From UBA2022 sp964621555 (GTDB taxonomy: Bacteria > Patescibacteriota > Dojkabacteria > SC72): a stretch of DNA of 26,711 nt. Shown here piece after piece: positions 1 through 8,183 of the stretch. A program made the position numbers and the translations under genes. The stretch's first letter is position 1. Each line of letters opens with the position of its first letter. The stretch covers positions 1-26,711 of the forward strand of contig CAZUOO010000010.1 in NCBI GenBank assembly GCA_964621555.1. Direction: 5' to 3'. The notes under the pieces are model-generated. The model was not told the origin of the DNA. It saw nothing but the letters and a program-made list of their open reading frames with translations, and did no database searches.

Positions 1-53
1 TCCAACACTAATAATCCATCAGACAATAACTTCCTTCTACTTGGAACCTATAG

Positions 54-59
54 TGTAAT
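54..59 (+). promoter_or_regulatory. -10 box for the glycosyltransferase gene
   Basis: TGTAAT ends six bases before the ATG at 66. No good -35 hexamer is visible and there is no Shine-Dalgarno sequence. The spacing matches the leaderless pattern seen at other genes here. TATAGT at 49-54 is an alternative. Confidence 0.4.
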
Positions 60-65
60 ACCTCC

Positions 66-1640
66 ATGTATGACAAACAAAAGCTAACAGAGAAAGCTGA
101 AAATTTTAAAAGAGACTTTGAAGGTCAATTCCGAAACTTTGAGGAAGAGAGTAATAGGCATGAACAGATGTATTTCAATCACTCACCTCGAATAGAACAT
201 GGCCTATCCAACGTAGGTAACGCTGCTCCTGCAACAACAAGGATTCTAAATGAAATCACTAAGCATCACTTAGAGATTATTGCCCTTACATCTGTGGATA
301 AGGAAGAGAGAAGAAGTGAAGTAGACAAGGCGGTCACAATGCACTGGTCTGAACTTGAATCTATTAAGATGGAGCAACTTGAACAGGAATATTGGGATAT
401 GCACAACGATACATACAAGGAAAGACTCTCTAGACTAAGATCACAACTAGATGATCAAGAAATACATGATATAGCACAGAGTGGCCAGATTGTTGTAATT
501 CCTGCAATGAACGAATTCAGATTACACGAGGCCGTTAAGACACTAGATGAATCACTACATCCAACCAAGCAACAAAGGAAACAAGGTGTAAAAGAGAGTC
601 CTGTCAACGTTATCATCTATTTCAACTTTAAAGACGAAGAAATTCCTCAAGATGTAATCCAATCTCTCGAACTTGCGCTAAAACAAAACCGAAATATTAA
701 TGTACACGTAATTCGAGAGCATGTTCCAGATGATAATACGGTTCAGGATTCAAAGAAAGTGGCGCTTGATCTCGGATTAGCTTTAAAAGGGTCAGGTAGA
801 GACATTCCAATACTCATGCTAGATGCAGATATAACAGAATTAAATCATGGGATACTACAGAAATTAGTCAAAGGATTAAATAATAAGCCGTGGACACCTC
901 GTGCAATTTCCAGCTATTACGAAATACCTAAATCAATGCTTCAACAGTATCCTGCCATGTACTACTACTTTAAGATTCTGAAGGAATCCCTCGACTCTAA
1001 CTCCAAAGGCAAATTTGAGAGGGTTGATCTCGATTCAATGCAAAAAGCATACGGGGGTTTTCTATTAGCACATGCCAGAACTTTCATGCAAGCAGGTGGC
1101 TTCCTCCCATATAGAAATACATTTGAAGATACCCTCTTCATATTCCAACTAGAGTGCCTTATGAATGGAAGTATTGATACAATTAACTTTTGGCCAGTTA
1201 ATGCTGCAAAAGAGTTTGACACAACAGCCTATATAGCCACAAACTACACTAGAGAGATGAAGGCTGTTCTAGAAAATAAGGAGGCGATGTCTAGATGGGG
1301 ATCAATATTTGATACTAACGAACAGAACAAGGAAGCAGGGAGTAGGAGAGAAGACTTTTCTCAGATTGATCATCCATTACTCAAAAAGTATAACCTAAAT
1401 GGAAATAAGGGTGAGATGTTCAGAACAGTAATACAACATTTAGCGAGTATAGAATTCAAAGATGATTGGGTAACAAACTATGCTATGCAGTCAGTAGTAT
1501 TTGTAGCGTATATAAAGATAGCAATAGAAGCTGGAATTACCAAAGGTAAGGCAGTTGAAATTTGGACTGATATGTTTCCTAATTTCAAAGAGAATATGTA
1601 TAAGGGAAAACTACAGCAGAAGAGAGATAAAGGAAAGTAG
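66..1640 (+). CDS. GT-A fold (GT2-like) glycosyltransferase with long helical N-terminal extension
   Basis: This 524-residue soluble protein probably transfers a sugar from a nucleotide-sugar donor; the acceptor is unknown. Residues 1-135 are charged and helical with no recognised fold. The GT-A domain starts at about 141 with IVVIPAMNE, the usual first strand of GT2 enzymes. LDADI (252-256) supplies the DxD metal and nucleotide motif. YGGFLLAHARTF followed by QAGGF (329-346) and FEDT (353-356) match the acceptor loop and the catalytic ED motif of family 2. There is no membrane segment or signal peptide, so it should act in the cytoplasm. It is preceded by a -10 box and no ribosome binding site. 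The GT-A class is fairly sure; the substrate cannot be read from sequence. The long N-terminal extension is unusual for the family. Confidence 0.75.
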   Translation: MYDKQKLTEKAENFKRDFEGQFRNFEEESNRHEQMYFNHSPRIEHGLSNVGNAAPATTRILNEITKHHLEIIALTSVDKEERRSEVDKAVTMHWSELESIKMEQLEQEYWDMHNDTYKERLSRLRSQLDDQEIHDIAQSGQIVVIPAMNEFRLHEAVKTLDESLHPTKQQRKQGVKESPVNVIIYFNFKDEEIPQDVIQSLELALKQNRNINVHVIREHVPDDNTVQDSKKVALDLGLALKGSGRDIPILMLDADITELNHGILQKLVKGLNNKPWTPRAISSYYEIPKSMLQQYPAMYYYFKILKESLDSNSKGKFERVDLDSMQKAYGGFLLAHARTFMQAGGFLPYRNTFEDTLFIFQLECLMNGSIDTINFWPVNAAKEFDTTAYIATNYTREMKAVLENKEAMSRWGSIFDTNEQNKEAGSRREDFSQIDHPLLKKYNLNGNKGEMFRTVIQHLASIEFKDDWVTNYAMQSVVFVAYIKIAIEAGITKGKAVEIWTDMFPNFKENMYKGKLQQKRDKGK

Positions 1641-1683
1641 CAAATATAGGCAAGATCGTTATGTCTTAAAATAGATTCTTATC

Positions 1684-1761
1684 TGGGGTGGATGATGGGA
1701 CTTGAACCCACAACCCTCGGTTCCACAAACCGATGCTCTAACCAATTGAGCTACATCCACC
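1684..1761 (-). tRNA. tRNA-His (GTG anticodon)
   Basis: Read on the minus strand, the acceptor GTGGATG pairs with CATCCAC, and the anticodon stem CGGTT/AACCG carries GTG in the loop. The extra 5' G (complement of C1761) faces C73, the hallmark of histidine tRNA. CCA follows directly and appears genome-encoded (complement of 1684-1686). The T arm with TTCAAGT is normal. Confidence 0.97.
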
Positions 1762-1860
1762 ATATAACTCAAATATTATACATTATAGAGTATAAATAAA
1801 ACAATTTAATACAACATGGATGTAAATTGGAATAATCCCTCACAAACCTCCTCCAGATGG

Positions 1861-1866
1861 TATAAT
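1861..1866 (+). promoter_or_regulatory. -10 box of def (leaderless arrangement)
   Basis: A perfect TATAAT ends seven bases before the def ATG at 1874, so the transcript should start at or next to the start codon. No matching -35 element is seen at 16-18 bases upstream. Confidence 0.6.
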
Positions 1867-1873
1867 AATTCAC

Positions 1874-2359
1874 ATGAACACAGTACTAAAGGTAATCACA
1901 GTTGAAAAAGATGAAAAAACTCTACGAAAGATCTCTAAGGACGTACCTATAGAAGAAATAAACACACCACAGTTCCACCAATTCCTTGAGAACCTCAAGG
2001 TAACGGCACTAAACAGCAAACTACCCAAAGGATGGGAACCTGCTGGACTAGCTGCAATACAGGTAGGGGTGGATAAAAAGGTATTCATAGCCATAGACCT
2101 TGAAACAGGAGAATTCACAGAATATATAAACCCTAAGCTAAAGACAGTAGGGGATAAGGAAAGCATAGAAATAGAGGGATGCCTAAGTATACCTGATACC
2201 ACAGGCTACGTTAAAAGACCCAAGAAAATAAAAATAACATACCTTGATAGATTTGGAAACTCTCATACAGAAAGACTCTCTGGATTTGACGCTAGAATAG
2301 TACAACACGAATACGACCACCTTATTGGCATACTATTTACAGACAAACTTGTACAGTAA
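1874..2359 (+). CDS. def: Peptide deformylase
   Basis: This enzyme removes the N-formyl group from new proteins as they leave the ribosome, using a bound metal ion. All three family motifs are present in 161 residues. They are GLAAIQVG (58-65; the usual form is GLAAPQVG, so the proline is isoleucine here), EGCLS (101-105) with metal ligand Cys103, and QHEYDH (144-149) with His145, Glu146 and His149. The length is typical of bacterial deformylases. A TATAAT box seven bases before the ATG implies a leaderless message. The stop codon overlaps the next start (TAATG at 2357-2361), so the CapA-like gene downstream is probably co-transcribed, although its role is unrelated. The identification is secure. 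Confidence 0.96.
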   Translation: MNTVLKVITVEKDEKTLRKISKDVPIEEINTPQFHQFLENLKVTALNSKLPKGWEPAGLAAIQVGVDKKVFIAIDLETGEFTEYINPKLKTVGDKESIEIEGCLSIPDTTGYVKRPKKIKITYLDRFGNSHTERLSGFDARIVQHEYDHLIGILFTDKLVQ

Positions 2360-3999
2360 TGCCCATAAAACATAACCTCACAGATAGAGCCAGCAACAAA
2401 GCCCGTACCACACTATATGTATACATCATTGTCTTCATAGCCATTGTAACCATACCATTCCTCCTAAACAACCAGAAAGAAAACGGTAACAAAACAGAGA
2501 AAGAAAGTAAGAAGAGATACACACTCTGCATAGAAGGGGAGGTAGACGGCACCTACACAGAAATACTAGACCAATACAGTAATGACAACGACTTAGCACA
2601 AGGAGTTAAGGACGTAGACTGCTCCGTAACCATAGCTAGAAACGTCAAAAACATAAACAACTACATACGTTTAAGCAATAGAATATATGTAATAGTTGGT
2701 AGATATGACAACACCATACAAAATATCACCACCCAAGACCTCCAATCAATCCTCACCACCCAACAGTATAAGGGAAGTAGCGTAATATGGGACGAGCAAA
2801 CCGACCAATTCCTAAAAAGTACATTTGATAACATTGGAGTAGGGCAGAGGGTAGTAAGCAAGGAAGAGGTTGTAAAAAGGCTGGAGAAAGAAAACAATAC
2901 CCTCGCAATAATCCCCTTTGAAGAGATTACTCACAAATACTCAATAGTCACCATAGACAACCTAACCCCACTAGATAAAGAATTCAACACACTTAGATAC
3001 CCACTCATAGATAGATACTGGATCAAAGGAATAGAAGATATTAGGGAGAAGCTAAGTAGTAAAATACTCCAAGAGATCCCTGAATCAAACTATAACAGCA
3101 CCAACATAAAGACACTCCTCCTCACAGGATCATCTGCCATTGGAAGTGGTATACAACAACAGCTATACAACAACAAACAGCTCAACTACATCTCTCCCAC
3201 ATTACAAAACATTATCTCAAGCGCTGATATAGCCCAAATAAACAATGAAGCCTCAATCTCAACACCATGTATACAATCAGAAAATACATCTAAATACTGT
3301 AGCACTCCTGAAAATATCGAGATAATAAAAGATTTGGGATTTGATGTAGTGGGTGTAAATGGAAACCACATAATGGATATCTCCTACGAAAGCTACATAG
3401 AAACCCTCCAATGGTACTCTAAAAACAATATCAAATACTATGCAGGTGGAACCAGCCAAGCAGACGCACTAAAACCAAAGATAGTTGAAATAAACAAGCT
3501 AAGATTCTCCTTCATAGGCTTCAACTTCCTATACCCCTTCAGCTACTACGCCTCTAAAACCACCGCAGGAAGTGCCAATGTAGACATGAAGATAATGGAA
3601 GAAACGATCAAAAATGCCAAGAAAGAATCAGAGGTAGTAATTGTAGACATGGGGTGGGGATATGAGTCTGAAGAAAGACTCCTCCCATACCAAATAGAAT
3701 ATGCCAATAAAGCACTAGAATTTGGGGCAAACATTGTAATAGGTACAAACAGCAGACAAGTACAAAAGATTGAGCTACACAACAACGGTAATATGATCTT
3801 CTATGGCCTTGGTGCATTCCTCCCTCATACATACCAAGATGCCCAAAGCGCCATCTACATTCTCACATACTACAACGATAAACCAATAAACATATCCATT
3901 AAACCCATTTCAAATATCAACGGTACCATTGACCTTGCCCCAATCTCACAACTAGATACCATCCTCAAGAAAGTGTATAGTAGTATAGAGATAAAATAA
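2359..3999 (+). CDS. Membrane-anchored binding-protein-like/CapA-like fusion with degenerate metal site
   Basis: The 546-residue protein has a short cytoplasmic start, one membrane anchor (about 18-36) and an outer part made of two regions. Residues 54-220 resemble a lobe of a type 2 periplasmic binding protein (ITTQDLQSIL at 123-132 recalls phosphate-binding proteins), but this is a weak match. Residues 251-515 follow the CapA/PgsA metallophosphatase-like order of blocks: GSS (257-259), NNE (295-297), NGNH (334-337), MGWG (431-434), GTNSRQVQ (462-469) and YGLGAF (482-487). CapA proteins usually carry GD, NLE, NNH, HWG and GHHPHVLQ at these places, so most metal ligands are lost here. It may therefore be a binding or scaffold protein at the cell surface, not an active poly-gamma-glutamate enzyme. 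The start overlaps the def stop codon, which suggests translational coupling. Confidence 0.7.
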   Translation: MPIKHNLTDRASNKARTTLYVYIIVFIAIVTIPFLLNNQKENGNKTEKESKKRYTLCIEGEVDGTYTEILDQYSNDNDLAQGVKDVDCSVTIARNVKNINNYIRLSNRIYVIVGRYDNTIQNITTQDLQSILTTQQYKGSSVIWDEQTDQFLKSTFDNIGVGQRVVSKEEVVKRLEKENNTLAIIPFEEITHKYSIVTIDNLTPLDKEFNTLRYPLIDRYWIKGIEDIREKLSSKILQEIPESNYNSTNIKTLLLTGSSAIGSGIQQQLYNNKQLNYISPTLQNIISSADIAQINNEASISTPCIQSENTSKYCSTPENIEIIKDLGFDVVGVNGNHIMDISYESYIETLQWYSKNNIKYYAGGTSQADALKPKIVEINKLRFSFIGFNFLYPFSYYASKTTAGSANVDMKIMEETIKNAKKESEVVIVDMGWGYESEERLLPYQIEYANKALEFGANIVIGTNSRQVQKIELHNNGNMIFYGLGAFLPHTYQDAQSAIYILTYYNDKPINISIKPISNINGTIDLAPISQLDTILKKVYSSIEIK

Positions 4000-4012
4000 A
4001 AATCTGCTAACA

Positions 4013-5239
4013 GTGAAAAAGATAATAATTACATTAGTAATAACCTTAATACTCTCCCTAATACCATTCAACGCCACATTTGCGGCAACACAGAATGATA
4101 TAAACAACACCATTAAGAGTCTGGAAGACGAGAGAATAGAAAAGTTAGAAATAGAATTAGGGTTAACAGTACCATCCATCTCTGACAATCCAAACCACAT
4201 AATCACATTTCGAGACCCTTCAGAAAAGGAAGGAGTTAGACTTGAGATAGATGGACAGGGGTTTAAGACTGTAAAAAGCCCGTACACACTACCATCATTA
4301 GGAATAGGTAAACACACACTCACATTCAAATTCACAGACTCAGAGGAAGCCCCACAAACATTAGAGAAGACTATAACAATCATTCCTCGTCCTCCAATAA
4401 TAGACGCACCTGAGAAACTTTCCCTCACCGAGATTACCTTCAAAGGAACCGCACTAACCGCTTCAGTTGTCGACCTATACTTAACATCTGGTACCAAAAG
4501 CTACAAAGCCGCTCCAGAGGTTAGTACAGATGGATCATGGACATACACATTCAAATCAGACTTCCCATATGGCATATACAATATAATTGGAGTAACAAGA
4601 AAGAATGGATTTGCGAGCAGTTTCTCGGAGCAAATAGTATTTGAGTTAAGCAAAACTGGTGATGGAGCAATCAAACCTGAAAAAGTAACCCCAATAAACT
4701 TTAGTTTTACAGACCTTGTAAAACAGAATCCATCTGACTTAGTACGTCAAAATCCCGACCTGCTATACCTAACACTAGGTTCAATACTCCTAGGTATAAT
4801 TGTAACCCTCCTCTTTACAAGATTAGGACATATTAGACTACATCAGAATTTAGAGAAAGTATTCTCGTCTAAATTAAATAATAACCCGGAGAGAATAGAG
4901 AATAGGAGGAAAAGCGAAGATAGACCACTAACCCTCAGAGAGAAATTTGAGAGGGCTGGACTTAAGAAACAAGACATAGAGGATATTGAAGAGAAGGTAG
5001 AAGAGAAAATAGAGGAGAAAGAAAAAGGGGAGAAGGAGGAGAGAGATGATCTGAAGAATTTTGTAGAGGAAAAGGTTGTATCCAAAGAAGAGTTTCTTAA
5101 AGAGTTTAAAGAACATGACCCTGATACAGATAAAGGTAAAGAGAAAAAGGAAAAAAAGGCAGAGGATGTAAAGCCTAAAAAGAACAGTAACCTTATGAAT
5201 AGTATTAAGATATCACTAACATCCAAACCAAAGAAGTAG
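4013..5239 (+). CDS. Secreted Ig-like protein with one membrane span and charged cytoplasmic tail
   Basis: I do not recognise a named family. The GTG start begins a clear signal peptide (1-25, hydrophobic core then TFA-AT). Residues 50-125 and 126-212 look like two beta-sandwich (Ig/bacterial surface repeat) domains, rich in Thr, Ser and aromatics, the second with the common DGSWTYTF pattern. A short tandem repeat follows (DLVKQNP and DLVRQNP, 234-248), then a membrane helix (251-269). The last 140 residues are strongly charged, Lys/Glu rich and likely coiled coil, and should lie in the cytoplasm. This layout suggests a surface or envelope protein linked to something inside the cell. The gene starts 14 bases after the CapA-like gene and likely shares its transcript. 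Confidence 0.6.
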   Translation: MKKIIITLVITLILSLIPFNATFAATQNDINNTIKSLEDERIEKLEIELGLTVPSISDNPNHIITFRDPSEKEGVRLEIDGQGFKTVKSPYTLPSLGIGKHTLTFKFTDSEEAPQTLEKTITIIPRPPIIDAPEKLSLTEITFKGTALTASVVDLYLTSGTKSYKAAPEVSTDGSWTYTFKSDFPYGIYNIIGVTRKNGFASSFSEQIVFELSKTGDGAIKPEKVTPINFSFTDLVKQNPSDLVRQNPDLLYLTLGSILLGIIVTLLFTRLGHIRLHQNLEKVFSSKLNNNPERIENRRKSEDRPLTLREKFERAGLKKQDIEDIEEKVEEKIEEKEKGEKEERDDLKNFVEEKVVSKEEFLKEFKEHDPDTDKGKEKKEKKAEDVKPKKNSNLMNSIKISLTSKPKK

Positions 5240-5274
5240 TGGTATAATACGTCAATAAAGTTTATACCTACCCT

Positions 5275-5433
5275 ATGATTCAATTCAGAACTAATGCAGT
5301 AGCGATAGCAAGAGAATTTAGAGAGATGTTAGAGAGTATCCCTACACAAGAATATAATAGAATTGCTCCAATTGTTATTGCAAGATACCACGCACAGTTA
5401 TTTACCGAAGAATGGTCCGAGGATATCAATTAA
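5275..5433 (+). CDS. Small hypothetical protein (52 residues)
   Basis: ATG to TAA encodes 52 residues with no family I recognise, of mixed charge and mostly helical. TATAAT lies at 5243-5248 and TATACC at 5263-5268, six bases before the ATG, so it may have its own promoter just after the preceding gene. It contains RTxxxxxIAR near the start and QLFTEE near the end. The next ORF has a similar RTxxxIAR and QLVTD at comparable spacing and lies in the same reading frame after the TAA stop. The two could be related small genes, or one gene broken by a stop. Confidence 0.45.
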   Translation: MIQFRTNAVAIAREFREMLESIPTQEYNRIAPIVIARYHAQLFTEEWSEDIN

Positions 5434-5435
5434 AT

Positions 5436-5461
5436 TAAACATCTCCTTAGAGAGATGTTTA
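5436..5461 (+). promoter_or_regulatory. Hairpin covering the start codon of the 79-residue ORF
   Basis: Ten bases at 5436-5445 pair perfectly with 5452-5461 around a six-base loop (CTTAGA). The second arm contains the ATG at 5455. No T-tract follows, so it is not a standard terminator. In RNA it would hide the start codon and could couple or limit translation of the downstream ORF. Confidence 0.5.
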
Positions 5462-5694
5462 CCGGTGAGAATGATTACCAGAATGGGAAAACGATTCTAG
5501 AGATACACCTACGAACGACCTCAGAAATTGCACGTGATATTGGAATACTTTGTGGAGACTTCAGTAGTTTCGTTGAGAGTGAGAAGATGGAAAAGAAATT
5601 CGTTGACCAATTAGTCACTGATGGAGTATATACACCAGATACAATCCCTGAACGATTTATTAACGTAATCGACCCTGAACTTAGACTAGTATAA
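5455..5694 (+). CDS. Small hypothetical protein (79 residues)
   Basis: I do not recognise this protein. It is acidic, probably helical, and has no membrane segment or signal. It lies in the same frame as the 52-residue ORF upstream, separated by one TAA and 21 bases. Its ATG sits inside a 10-bp hairpin, and no ribosome binding site is visible. RTTSEIAR (20-27) and QLVTD (52-56) resemble parts of the upstream ORF, which suggests a small duplicated family. No other early start codon exists in this frame; the next Met is residue 45. It ends nine bases before tRNA-Leu on the other strand. Confidence 0.5.
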   Translation: MFTGENDYQNGKTILEIHLRTTSEIARDIGILCGDFSSFVESEKMEKKFVDQLVTDGVYTPDTIPERFINVIDPELRLV

Positions 5695-5703
5695 TAATAG
5701 TTA

Positions 5704-5788
5704 TGCCAGGAGGGGGAGTTGAACCCCCACCTCTGTTTAGGAGACTACGACCTGAACGTAGCGTGTCTGCCAATTTCACCATCCTGGC
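5704..5788 (-). tRNA. tRNA-Leu (CAG anticodon)
   Basis: On the minus strand GCCAGGA pairs with TCCTGGC. The anticodon stem CTACG/CGTAG holds the loop TTCAGGT, giving anticodon CAG. The long variable arm is the class II form expected for leucine. Discriminator A is at 5704 and CCA is not encoded. The 5' end directly abuts the stop codon of the solute-binding protein gene on the same strand. Confidence 0.96.
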
Positions 5789-7456
5789 CTATAATTCCCA
5801 CTCTAATACAGTATTATACCTCTCTTCAGGATAATTGATATTAGTAAGGGAAAGATTCTCAATACGATTTGAAACAACTACGTTAAACTGAGGCTCATAC
5901 AGGAATATTGCAGGAGCGTCATCATTAATCAACCTCTGTACAATCGTGTAGGACTCTAAACGATCAGACTGCTTCACCTGAGTACGACCTCTCTCCAAAA
6001 AGATATCAACACGATCATAGGTATAACCTGAAAGATTAAGATATGGATAATCCTTTCTTAATGAATGCCATAGATCATACTGATCAGGATCAATACTGCT
6101 TTCAATCTCATACATCAAAATATCGTAATCCCTGGTTGCCAAAGTCTCTTTAGTCAATCTATCGAAAGACAACCCCTCAAGCTCAACAATAATACCTTCC
6201 TTATCCAATAAGTCCTTAATAACTGTAACAATTGCAGAATTTGCATCATTATCCAAATAGGTAATCGTTACGGTTAACACCTTACCGTCTGAAGATTGGT
6301 AGTAGCCAGAACTCTCATCCTTCTTATATCCACCTGCTTGAAACTCTGCATCAGCCTTCTTCTGATCGTAGAGATAGTATGGAAGATTCTTAACATACGC
6401 CCACGACTTACTCGAGAAAGATGAATATGTAACCACACCATCAACCTTCGCCAACTTCACAACCTCCTCTCTATTTAATATATAGTTTAACCCTCTTCTC
6501 ACAGAAGAAGTCCCAAAACTACTCACACGGTTATTAAGGAATAGAACCTTCTTTCTAGTATTAATGACGGTCTGAAGCACATCGTAGGTCTTAGAATACT
6601 CACTCACATAATCCAGATCCCTCAACCCAACCCCACTCACAATATCCAACCTATTATTCCTAAAAGCCACCTCTAATTCATCTACAGACTTAAAAATATA
6701 GTAATTATACTCCTGTACATCACCCTCTACATTATAGTGGGGAGTACGCTTAAGGGTGACCAAAGCCTCATTGGAATTAACCACCTCGAAATATCCGCTA
6801 CCAATTGGCTTTCTTGAGAAGGTACTCTCAGAAATCTGTGAAAGTTGCCTCCCTTCAAATGCAAACGCTGGAACCACATAGATAGAAATGGACTCCCAGA
6901 ATGTAGCACTATACTGATCAAGTACCACCCTAAATCTATACCTATCAATCTTCTCAATACTCAAGCCTTCAAAACCCTGACCAATAGTCTCCTGTGACAA
7001 CTTAGTGGACAAATCCCTAGCAGTATTAAAGGTAAATATAACATCATCTGCGGTTACATCATCACCACTATGCCATTTTGCGCTACCATCCAATGTGAAC
7101 TCATACTTAAGTAGATCAGAGGATACCTTCCATGACTTAGCCAGATCTGGATGTGGTTGTCCTTTACCATCAATCTTAACTATCTTTCTAAACACTAATG
7201 CTTGAATATCTCTATCGACCTGACTCTGAGGTATATACAATGGATTCAAATTACTCAAATACCCAACTGTACCCTCTGAAACACTATTTGCATTACGCCT
7301 AGAGAGTATGGAGGTATAATCACGAGCCTCAAGGATATAACTCCCAATTAGAAAAAGCACTGAGATTGTTAGGAGGATGTAACTAAAAGGAGCAAGTCCT
7401 CTTGTAACCCGACCCATGATATCTGGATAATCCCAAAGAATATCCCTAAATTTCAT
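5789..7456 (-). CDS. ABC transporter solute-binding protein, family 5 (oligopeptide type), membrane-anchored
   Basis: The 555 residues match the DppA/OppA class that captures peptides or other solutes outside the cell for an ABC importer. A helix at about 24-43 replaces the lipoprotein signal and anchors the protein. The family signature is clear: PDLAKSW (103-109), then KWHSGDDVTADDVIFTF (127-143), which corresponds to the usual F-H-D-G-x-x-x-x-A-x-D-V pattern. The C-terminal lobe with YLNLSGYTYDRVD and a long helix is also typical. It starts four bases after secG and continues directly into tRNA-Leu, so holin-like gene, secG, this gene and the tRNA may form one transcript. No permease or ATPase genes are nearby, so the partner, if any, is elsewhere. 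Confidence 0.88.
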   Translation of the reverse strand: MKFRDILWDYPDIMGRVTRGLAPFSYILLTISVLFLIGSYILEARDYTSILSRRNANSVSEGTVGYLSNLNPLYIPQSQVDRDIQALVFRKIVKIDGKGQPHPDLAKSWKVSSDLLKYEFTLDGSAKWHSGDDVTADDVIFTFNTARDLSTKLSQETIGQGFEGLSIEKIDRYRFRVVLDQYSATFWESISIYVVPAFAFEGRQLSQISESTFSRKPIGSGYFEVVNSNEALVTLKRTPHYNVEGDVQEYNYYIFKSVDELEVAFRNNRLDIVSGVGLRDLDYVSEYSKTYDVLQTVINTRKKVLFLNNRVSSFGTSSVRRGLNYILNREEVVKLAKVDGVVTYSSFSSKSWAYVKNLPYYLYDQKKADAEFQAGGYKKDESSGYYQSSDGKVLTVTITYLDNDANSAIVTVIKDLLDKEGIIVELEGLSFDRLTKETLATRDYDILMYEIESSIDPDQYDLWHSLRKDYPYLNLSGYTYDRVDIFLERGRTQVKQSDRLESYTIVQRLINDDAPAIFLYEPQFNVVVSNRIENLSLTNINYPEERYNTVLEWEL

Positions 7457-7460
7457 ATAA

Positions 7461-7682
7461 CTAATCGCTTAATTTGACTATAATCAATGAAAGAGAAGCA
7501 AAAAGAATAGTGAGTACAATAGTTGCATAGTATAGGAACTTCTCTAAACCTCGCTTAGTTCTAAAGATTTCACCACCTCCACCAAACATACTACCCAATC
7601 CCTCTGCACGATTCTGCAAAATAACCGAAACCACTATCAAAATAGATAGTACAACCTGTATTACCAATAATGTATCTTTCAT
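7461..7682 (-). CDS. secG: Preprotein translocase subunit SecG
   Basis: SecG is the small accessory subunit of the SecYEG channel. The 73-residue protein has two membrane helices (about 4-22 and 48-70) joined by the diagnostic loop with ILQNRAEGLGSMFGGG (21-36) and a basic stretch before helix two. This loop is the SecG signature. The protein is near the short end of the family. It lies between a holin-like membrane protein and a secreted solute-binding protein, 17 and 4 bases away, so it is probably co-transcribed with both. TATACT eight bases before the ATG could provide an extra internal promoter. Confidence 0.95.
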   Translation of the reverse strand: MKDTLLVIQVVLSILIVVSVILQNRAEGLGSMFGGGGEIFRTKRGLEKFLYYATIVLTILFASLSLIIVKLSD

Positions 7683-7699
7683 TATGTATAAGTATAAAA

Positions 7700-8113
7700 T
7701 TAATCGTCCGAACTCTTTTTAAGACTCTCTAACAGTGCACTCAGAAAAGATGCCACCAGCGACACTCCAATCAATGTACCAAACTGTGACACCTGAAATG
7801 CGTTAATGGTTATAATCTGTAGATTAACCTCATCAAATGCACTTGAGTTAATATACAGCGTTGGTACAAATAATTCCAGCGCATACAACACACCCGCCAC
7901 AATAACAAAGGCGGTTACAAAATATGTAAGAAAATTAATCTTCACGGTTAGAAACTTAAGCACAGGTCTATGCAACATAATAGCGAAGGAGAGTGCAATT
8001 AATGTCCCAACTAAATACATAAAATCTGAAGGTAGTTGAAAACCCTCGAAGGTATTAGACACAGCAATAAATATAATTATATTTAGAAACAGTGAAAAAA
8101 AGAACTTTTTCAT
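7700..8113 (-). CDS. Holin-superfamily-IV-like integral membrane protein
   Basis: This 137-residue protein has four likely membrane helices (about 5-22, 32-49, 58-80 and 108-130) and a short charged C-terminus. The pattern resembles the four-helix phage holin family IV proteins (PF04020), which are common chromosomal proteins of unknown function and not usually linked to phage. It has no catalytic motif. It is the first gene of the minus-strand run with secG, and it is divergent from pyruvate kinase. No phage genes are nearby, so a lysis role is unlikely. The family match comes from topology and general composition only. Confidence 0.5.
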   Translation of the reverse strand: MKKFFFSLFLNIIIFIAVSNTFEGFQLPSDFMYLVGTLIALSFAIMLHRPVLKFLTVKINFLTYFVTAFVIVAGVLYALELFVPTLYINSSAFDEVNLQIITINAFQVSQFGTLIGVSLVASFLSALLESLKKSSDD

Positions 8114-8183
8114 GCTATGTTGCTGATAAAATCTATATTAAGTATACTAACAATGATACTATTATATATAACTACTATCAATC

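Noticed and set aside
4843..5283. Minus-strand ORF rich in Phe and Ser opposite the charged tail
   Set aside because: The Lys/Glu-rich codons GAG/AAG/AAA give Phe/Leu/Ser runs on the other strand; no start signal and no match.
5436..5461. Rho-independent terminator at the hairpin
   Set aside because: The stem is AT-rich, has no downstream T run, and includes the start codon of the next ORF.
7700..8113. Prophage lysis module because of the holin-like protein
   Set aside because: No endolysin or phage structural genes are near. The same four-helix family is common on bacterial chromosomes and it sits with secG.
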